DNA of 47,953 nt from Oscillospiraceae bacterium (GTDB lineage: Bacteria; Bacillota; Clostridia; UMGS1840; HGM11507). The position numbers and the translations under genes are program-made. Location of the stretch: the NCBI GenBank assembly GCA_015068665.1, contig SVKB01000018.1:1-47953 (forward strand), written 5' to 3'. Below, in pieces: positions 44,057-47,953 of the stretch. The notes under the pieces were generated by a model. It made no database searches, had not been told where the DNA came from, and saw only the letters and a program-made list of their open reading frames with translations. Each line of letters opens with the position of its first letter. Positions within the stretch are counted from its first letter, which is position 1.

Positions 44057-44087
44057 TATATATTACTTTTGACCGTGAGGATGAAAC

Positions 44088-46067
44088 ATGGAGAAAATTT
44101 TTAAAGACTGTTACATAAAATACGAAAATGAGACTTTTATAATAGGTAACTCAAAAATAGAAAGAATAATCAAAATTAATGACAATAAACCTGTTTCGGT
44201 TTCTTTGCGGACCAATGAAGAAAAATGGGAAGGAGGTAACGTTGCTTTGTTCAACGTTACCGCTTTCGATTATAGTAATTCTTCAGTCTTGTTTGATGCG
44301 TATATATCAAATTTCGGAGGAAAATCTGAAGAAGCACTTATAGGTGAATTTATTTTCAAATCAAATCTTACACAAATTAAATTGATTATGTTTATTTTTC
44401 CTGATATAGGTGCAGTTTCTTCCAAACTTTATGTAAAAGGCAAAGTAATACCATTAGAAGAAAATCGCAATATGTCAAATACTGCTATTGAATTAAGTAA
44501 AAAAGAGACGGTTTCAGAGGTTGTTCTGCCCGAATATGGCGTTATTGATTCATTGAATATGGATGACAAACATATTAAAGCTAAAGCTGTAAGGTTATAT
44601 GACGAGACTGATATTTATAATGATTTGGTTTCTTTTGATGAAAGGCTTTTATATCGTAAATTTGATGAATATTTTAAAGGCAGTTTTCTCATTCTTGACA
44701 ATTATATAGATAAGAAATCAGTTATGCTTGTTTCGGAAGGATATGTTTCAGGGAAAAAATTTTTTGGTAACAAAGATTTTTCCGTTAATTCTGATGTGGC
44801 CTGTGTTTTTGGAAATGGCATAAAAGAGGATTCAAAAGGTTATACATATATAGGTGGCGCAACAGTGGTAACAGGGAAAACGGATGAACTTTCTTTAGAA
44901 TATAAAAACTTTTATTCCGCAATGTATAAAAGAGATAATGTTTATATTATGTCTAATACCTGGGGCGATAGAAAAAGAGATACATCAGTATGTGAAGAGT
45001 TTATAATAAAAGAAATTGATATTGCAGGTACTCTTGGTGTAGATGTAGTTCAAATTGATGATGGATGGCAAAAAGGTATTACTGAAAATTCAGGGTTTAC
45101 CGCACATGGCGCATGGGGAAATTTTTATGACACTGATGACGATTTTTGGGAAGTTAATTTAGATAAATTTCCTGACGGGTTTTCAGTAATTTCTGATTAT
45201 GCGAAAAAAAAGAATGTTAAACTTGGAATGTGGTTTTCAATGGATAAGGAAAATAACTATGCCCTTTGGAAAAGAGATGCGGATAAAATACTTGAACTTT
45301 ATGAAAAATATGGTGTATCTTATTTCAAAATAGATGGTCTTAGAATAAACAACCATACCTGTGAGCAGAATATATTAAATTTCTCTATGTACATTGACGA
45401 GAAAAGCAAGGGAAATGTGAACTTTAACTTTGATATTACTGCCAACAGAAGATATGGATATTTTATGGCAAAGCAGTATTCAACTTTATTTGTTGAAAAC
45501 AGATATACCGACTGGCAGAATTATTATCCTCATTGCACATTAAGAAATTTATGGAGTTTAAGTGAGTACATTCCTGCTCATAAGTTGCAGTTTGAAGTTT
45601 TAAATCAATTAAGAAATGATGAAAAATATTGCGGGGATACATTAAGACCGGCTTCTTATCCTATTGATTATATTTTTGCATCCGTTATGGTTGCTAACCC
45701 GCTTATTTGGATGGAAATGTCCGGGCTTCAAAAGAAACAAATAGATTTACTTAAAAATATTATTTCAATTTATAAAAAAGAGAGAGAGCATTTTAAAGAT
45801 GCTAAAATATTTCCTATAGGAAATCGTCCTGATGGAATATCTTATACAGGTTTTCATATAGATAAAAATAATTATGGTTATCTTATTCTTTTAAAGGAAC
45901 AAAGTGATGAAAACTCTTTTTCTTACTCGCTGAATAAAAATATAACAGATATAAAAATTTTAACATCTAATTGTTCTGACACAGTGCTTGAACCAAAGGA
46001 TAATAAGTTAACAGTAAAAAATATGTGTAAGGCTGGATATATTTTTTTGAAGTATAATTTTAAATAG
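44088..46067 (+). CDS. GH36-like alpha-galactosidase
   Basis: This 659-residue cytoplasmic glycosidase of the GH36/GH-D clan has the start of the barrel at VDVVQIDDGWQKG (~320), then VKLGMWFSMD, and the nucleophile-type Asp416 in YFKIDGLR. A second acidic residue, D449, is in FNFDITANRRYGYF, followed by LFVENRYTDWQNYYPHCTLR, in part, which occurs in a GH36-like subgroup of gut bacteria. The ~300 N-terminal residues form the beta-supersandwich expected of GH36. No signal peptide. It starts 32 bases after the chimeric ORF and 17 bases before the DUF4091 gene. The precise substrate is not readable. Confidence 0.8.
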   Translation: MEKIFKDCYIKYENETFIIGNSKIERIIKINDNKPVSVSLRTNEEKWEGGNVALFNVTAFDYSNSSVLFDAYISNFGGKSEEALIGEFIFKSNLTQIKLIMFIFPDIGAVSSKLYVKGKVIPLEENRNMSNTAIELSKKETVSEVVLPEYGVIDSLNMDDKHIKAKAVRLYDETDIYNDLVSFDERLLYRKFDEYFKGSFLILDNYIDKKSVMLVSEGYVSGKKFFGNKDFSVNSDVACVFGNGIKEDSKGYTYIGGATVVTGKTDELSLEYKNFYSAMYKRDNVYIMSNTWGDRKRDTSVCEEFIIKEIDIAGTLGVDVVQIDDGWQKGITENSGFTAHGAWGNFYDTDDDFWEVNLDKFPDGFSVISDYAKKKNVKLGMWFSMDKENNYALWKRDADKILELYEKYGVSYFKIDGLRINNHTCEQNILNFSMYIDEKSKGNVNFNFDITANRRYGYFMAKQYSTLFVENRYTDWQNYYPHCTLRNLWSLSEYIPAHKLQFEVLNQLRNDEKYCGDTLRPASYPIDYIFASVMVANPLIWMEMSGLQKKQIDLLKNIISIYKKEREHFKDAKIFPIGNRPDGISYTGFHIDKNNYGYLILLKEQSDENSFSYSLNKNITDIKILTSNCSDTVLEPKDNKLTVKNMCKAGYIFLKYNFK

Positions 46068-46083
46068 TTTTTGGAGGAAAATT

Positions 46084-47727
46084 ATGAATCTTATTCAATT
46101 ATCTTCATTAGAGAAAGTTTTTTTGCAGGGTAAGTTTGACAAAAAAGAGTTCAATGGCACAACGGCTCTTAAAGGAGAAAAGATTTCATATCAGATTGCT
46201 TTTAAATACGAGGATGATAATTCACATTATAAGTCTCTTAAAATTAACGTTAATTCTGATCTTAAAGATTATATTAAATTATATACTGTGGGAAGTGTGC
46301 CGTCTCACTTGCCGGTACATAACAGTTTCTTTTATGGTAATGATGAGAATTATATCAGTAAAGATGCAGGACTTTATCCGGATATTTTATATCCCTGTGA
46401 TAAAAATACCGAAATTTATTCTGAAGTTTGGTCTTCTTTATGGGTTGAAATAAGTATTCCAAACGATATTAAAGCGGGAAAATATAATATTGAAATTGAA
46501 TTCTCTTTTGATGATTATTGCGAAAAAAAAGTATTTAAGCTTGAAGTGTTAAATGCACAACTTCCTGAACAAACTTTAAAATATACTCAATGGTTCTATT
46601 GTGACAGTCTTTATACCTATTATAGTATTGAACCTTTCTGCGAAAAGCATTGGGAGATTATTGAGAATTTTGCAAAGTTGGCAAGAGAAAATGGGATGAA
46701 TATGATATTGACCCCTGTCATCACTCCAACTCTGGATGTTGATATAGGAAAAGACCGTCCTACAAATCAACTTGTTAAAATTGAAAAGAATAAAGATGAA
46801 TATATATTCGATTTTTCTCTTCTTGATCGTTGGATTGAAATGTGTGACCGTGTGGGAATTGAGTATTTTGAAATATGTCATATGTTTACACAATGGGGAG
46901 CAAAGTCAGCATCAAAGGTTATGGCATATGAAAATGGCGAATATAAAAAGATTTTCGGTTGGGAAACACCTGCAACATCGGACGAATATGTTCATTTTCT
47001 TAATCAGTTTATCCCTGCACTTACTTCGTATTTTGAAAAGAATAATCTTAAAGAAAGAGTATATTTTCACATATCGGATGAACCTAATCTTTCTAATATG
47101 GAAAGTTATAAGGCGGCAAGGGAAGTACTTGCATCACTTGTTAAAGATTATAAATCTATCGATGCACTTTCAAATTATGAATTTTATGAAAAAGGGCTTG
47201 TCAATATTCCTGTTGTTGCGAATAACCACATAAAGCCTTTTTTAGGTAAAGGTATATCAGAATTATGGACTTATTATTGCTGTGCTCAGGCTAAAGATGT
47301 AAGTAATCGTTTTATGTCTATGCCATCAGCACGAAACAGAATACTTGGTATTCAGATGTATAAATACGGAATAAAAGGTTTTTTGCATTGGGGATATAAT
47401 TTTTATTTTGCAGCAAGAACAAGGAAAAAAATAAATCCATTTATTACAACAGATGCACTGAACACTTTTCCTTCAGGTGATGCTTTTAGCGTATATCCAG
47501 GAGAAGACGGAATACCTTATCCATCACTTCGTATGCTTGTTTTTAACGAGGGGCTTCAAGATTTAAGAGCTCTTAAGGCGCTTGAAGAAAAAATCGGATA
47601 TGATAATGTTGTTGAACTTATAGTAGAAAATCTTAACTATAAAATTGAATTCGACAAATATCCCAGTGAAGCAGAATACATTCTTAATTTAAGGGAAAAA
47701 ATAAATAGAATTTTAGATAAGTCATGA
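46084..47727 (+). CDS. DUF4091 glycoside-hydrolase-like protein
   Basis: This 547-residue protein has an N-terminal beta-sandwich (1-160) and a TIM-barrel-like region (170-480), with YFHISDEPNLSNMESYKAA carrying likely catalytic acids. It ends with the DUF4091 (PF13320) segment, seen as GIKGFLHWGYNFYF and LRMLVFNEGLQDLRALKALE. The family is thought to contain glycosidases and occurs in carbohydrate loci. No signal peptide. ATG behind TTGGAGG. It pairs with the GH36-like gene as a two-gene operon. Confidence 0.85.
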   Translation: MNLIQLSSLEKVFLQGKFDKKEFNGTTALKGEKISYQIAFKYEDDNSHYKSLKINVNSDLKDYIKLYTVGSVPSHLPVHNSFFYGNDENYISKDAGLYPDILYPCDKNTEIYSEVWSSLWVEISIPNDIKAGKYNIEIEFSFDDYCEKKVFKLEVLNAQLPEQTLKYTQWFYCDSLYTYYSIEPFCEKHWEIIENFAKLARENGMNMILTPVITPTLDVDIGKDRPTNQLVKIEKNKDEYIFDFSLLDRWIEMCDRVGIEYFEICHMFTQWGAKSASKVMAYENGEYKKIFGWETPATSDEYVHFLNQFIPALTSYFEKNNLKERVYFHISDEPNLSNMESYKAAREVLASLVKDYKSIDALSNYEFYEKGLVNIPVVANNHIKPFLGKGISELWTYYCCAQAKDVSNRFMSMPSARNRILGIQMYKYGIKGFLHWGYNFYFAARTRKKINPFITTDALNTFPSGDAFSVYPGEDGIPYPSLRMLVFNEGLQDLRALKALEEKIGYDNVVELIVENLNYKIEFDKYPSEAEYILNLREKINRILDKS

Positions 47728-47821
47728 GCATTGGTTTTATTTTACTACTTCATTTTACCGCTGGACATGACTATGTAGAAAAAATGTACAAGAAGTATGC
47801 ACATATTACAGGATATATTCT

Positions 47822-47875
47822 TTACATATGCTGATATTGTTTTATCTGCTGCTTTGTCATTGAATTTTTGCTCAT
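47822..47875 (-). pseudogene. Possible N-terminal stub of a sugar ABC permease
   Basis: On the minus strand, AAGGAG lies 8 bases ahead of an ATG at 47875 that opens only 17 codons, MSKNSMTKQQIKQYQHM, then a stop. The strong start signals suggest a real gene beginning. The basic, glutamine-rich opening is like that of LplB-type permeases just before their first membrane segment, but the match is short. The rest of 47728-47953 holds nothing I can support. Confidence 0.25.
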
Positions 47876-47953
47876 TTTAAATTCTCCTTTTTCATTTGTT
47901 TTTATTTTTTAGAATAAATAGTTGCCGTTTTTCTTTTGTTTAAACATTTGGTG

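Overview
The window is AT-rich chromosomal DNA from an endospore-forming, low-GC Gram-positive bacterium of the class Clostridia, probably an uncultured gut or digester lineage. The evidence is the spoIIAA-spoIIAB-sigF sporulation operon, strong AGGAGG-type ribosome binding sites, frequent GTG/TTG starts, S-layer homology (SLH) proteins, and housekeeping genes of firmicute type (valS, folC, lepA, hemW, serC, serA, tadA). I cannot assign a genus. No rRNA, tRNA, riboswitch or CRISPR array was seen.

Layout. Positions 1-2450 are an accessory patch. It holds the 3' end of a stalk-domain gene, two small hypothetical genes and a broken gene, separated by two complete ~327-bp repeats and one truncated copy that carry inverted ends and paired hairpins. 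Positions 2533-5777 (minus) are an operon of two TIM-barrel sugar isomerase-like genes and a DUF4153-type membrane protein. Positions 5866-8763 (plus) hold a Dabb protein, nagA and a ROK kinase, an amino-sugar catabolic pair. Positions 8773-9529 are a compact hairpin-rich unit with inverted ends that encodes a four-helix-bundle (23S rRNA intervening-sequence type) protein. It sits exactly between the ROK gene and an AraC regulator (9532-10392, minus).

Positions 10547-24264 are a large cell-surface cluster: two SLH proteins, two paralogous beta-propeller-like proteins (one secreted with a stalk domain, one leaderless), two GLUG-repeat proteins (one of them SLH-anchored) and a 47-residue peptide gene. 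A cupin gene and a GH20 hexosaminidase gene follow, which together with nagA and the ROK kinase suggest use of N-acetylhexosamine-containing glycans. Positions 27293-41771 are mostly core: small membrane protein, valS-folC, spoIIA operon, Na/phosphate cotransporter, AGE-family epimerase, lepA-hemW, tadA (minus) and serC-serA, followed by a CYTH protein.

Positions 42289-43270 are a scrap zone: an IS256-type transposase N-terminus fused to part of a glutamine amidotransferase-like gene, a serine-recombinase stub and small fragments. Next comes an in-frame chimera of an alpha/beta hydrolase N-terminus with the C-terminus of a sugar ABC solute-binding protein. A GH36-like galactosidase, a DUF4091 hydrolase and a possible permease stub close the window, consistent with a carbohydrate locus whose transporter genes were largely deleted.

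The items most worth a second look are the four-helix-bundle unit with inverted ends, the 327-bp hairpin elements, the gene chimeras at the right end, the surface cluster with its terminal peptide, and a possible sigma-H promoter that overlaps the folC terminator.
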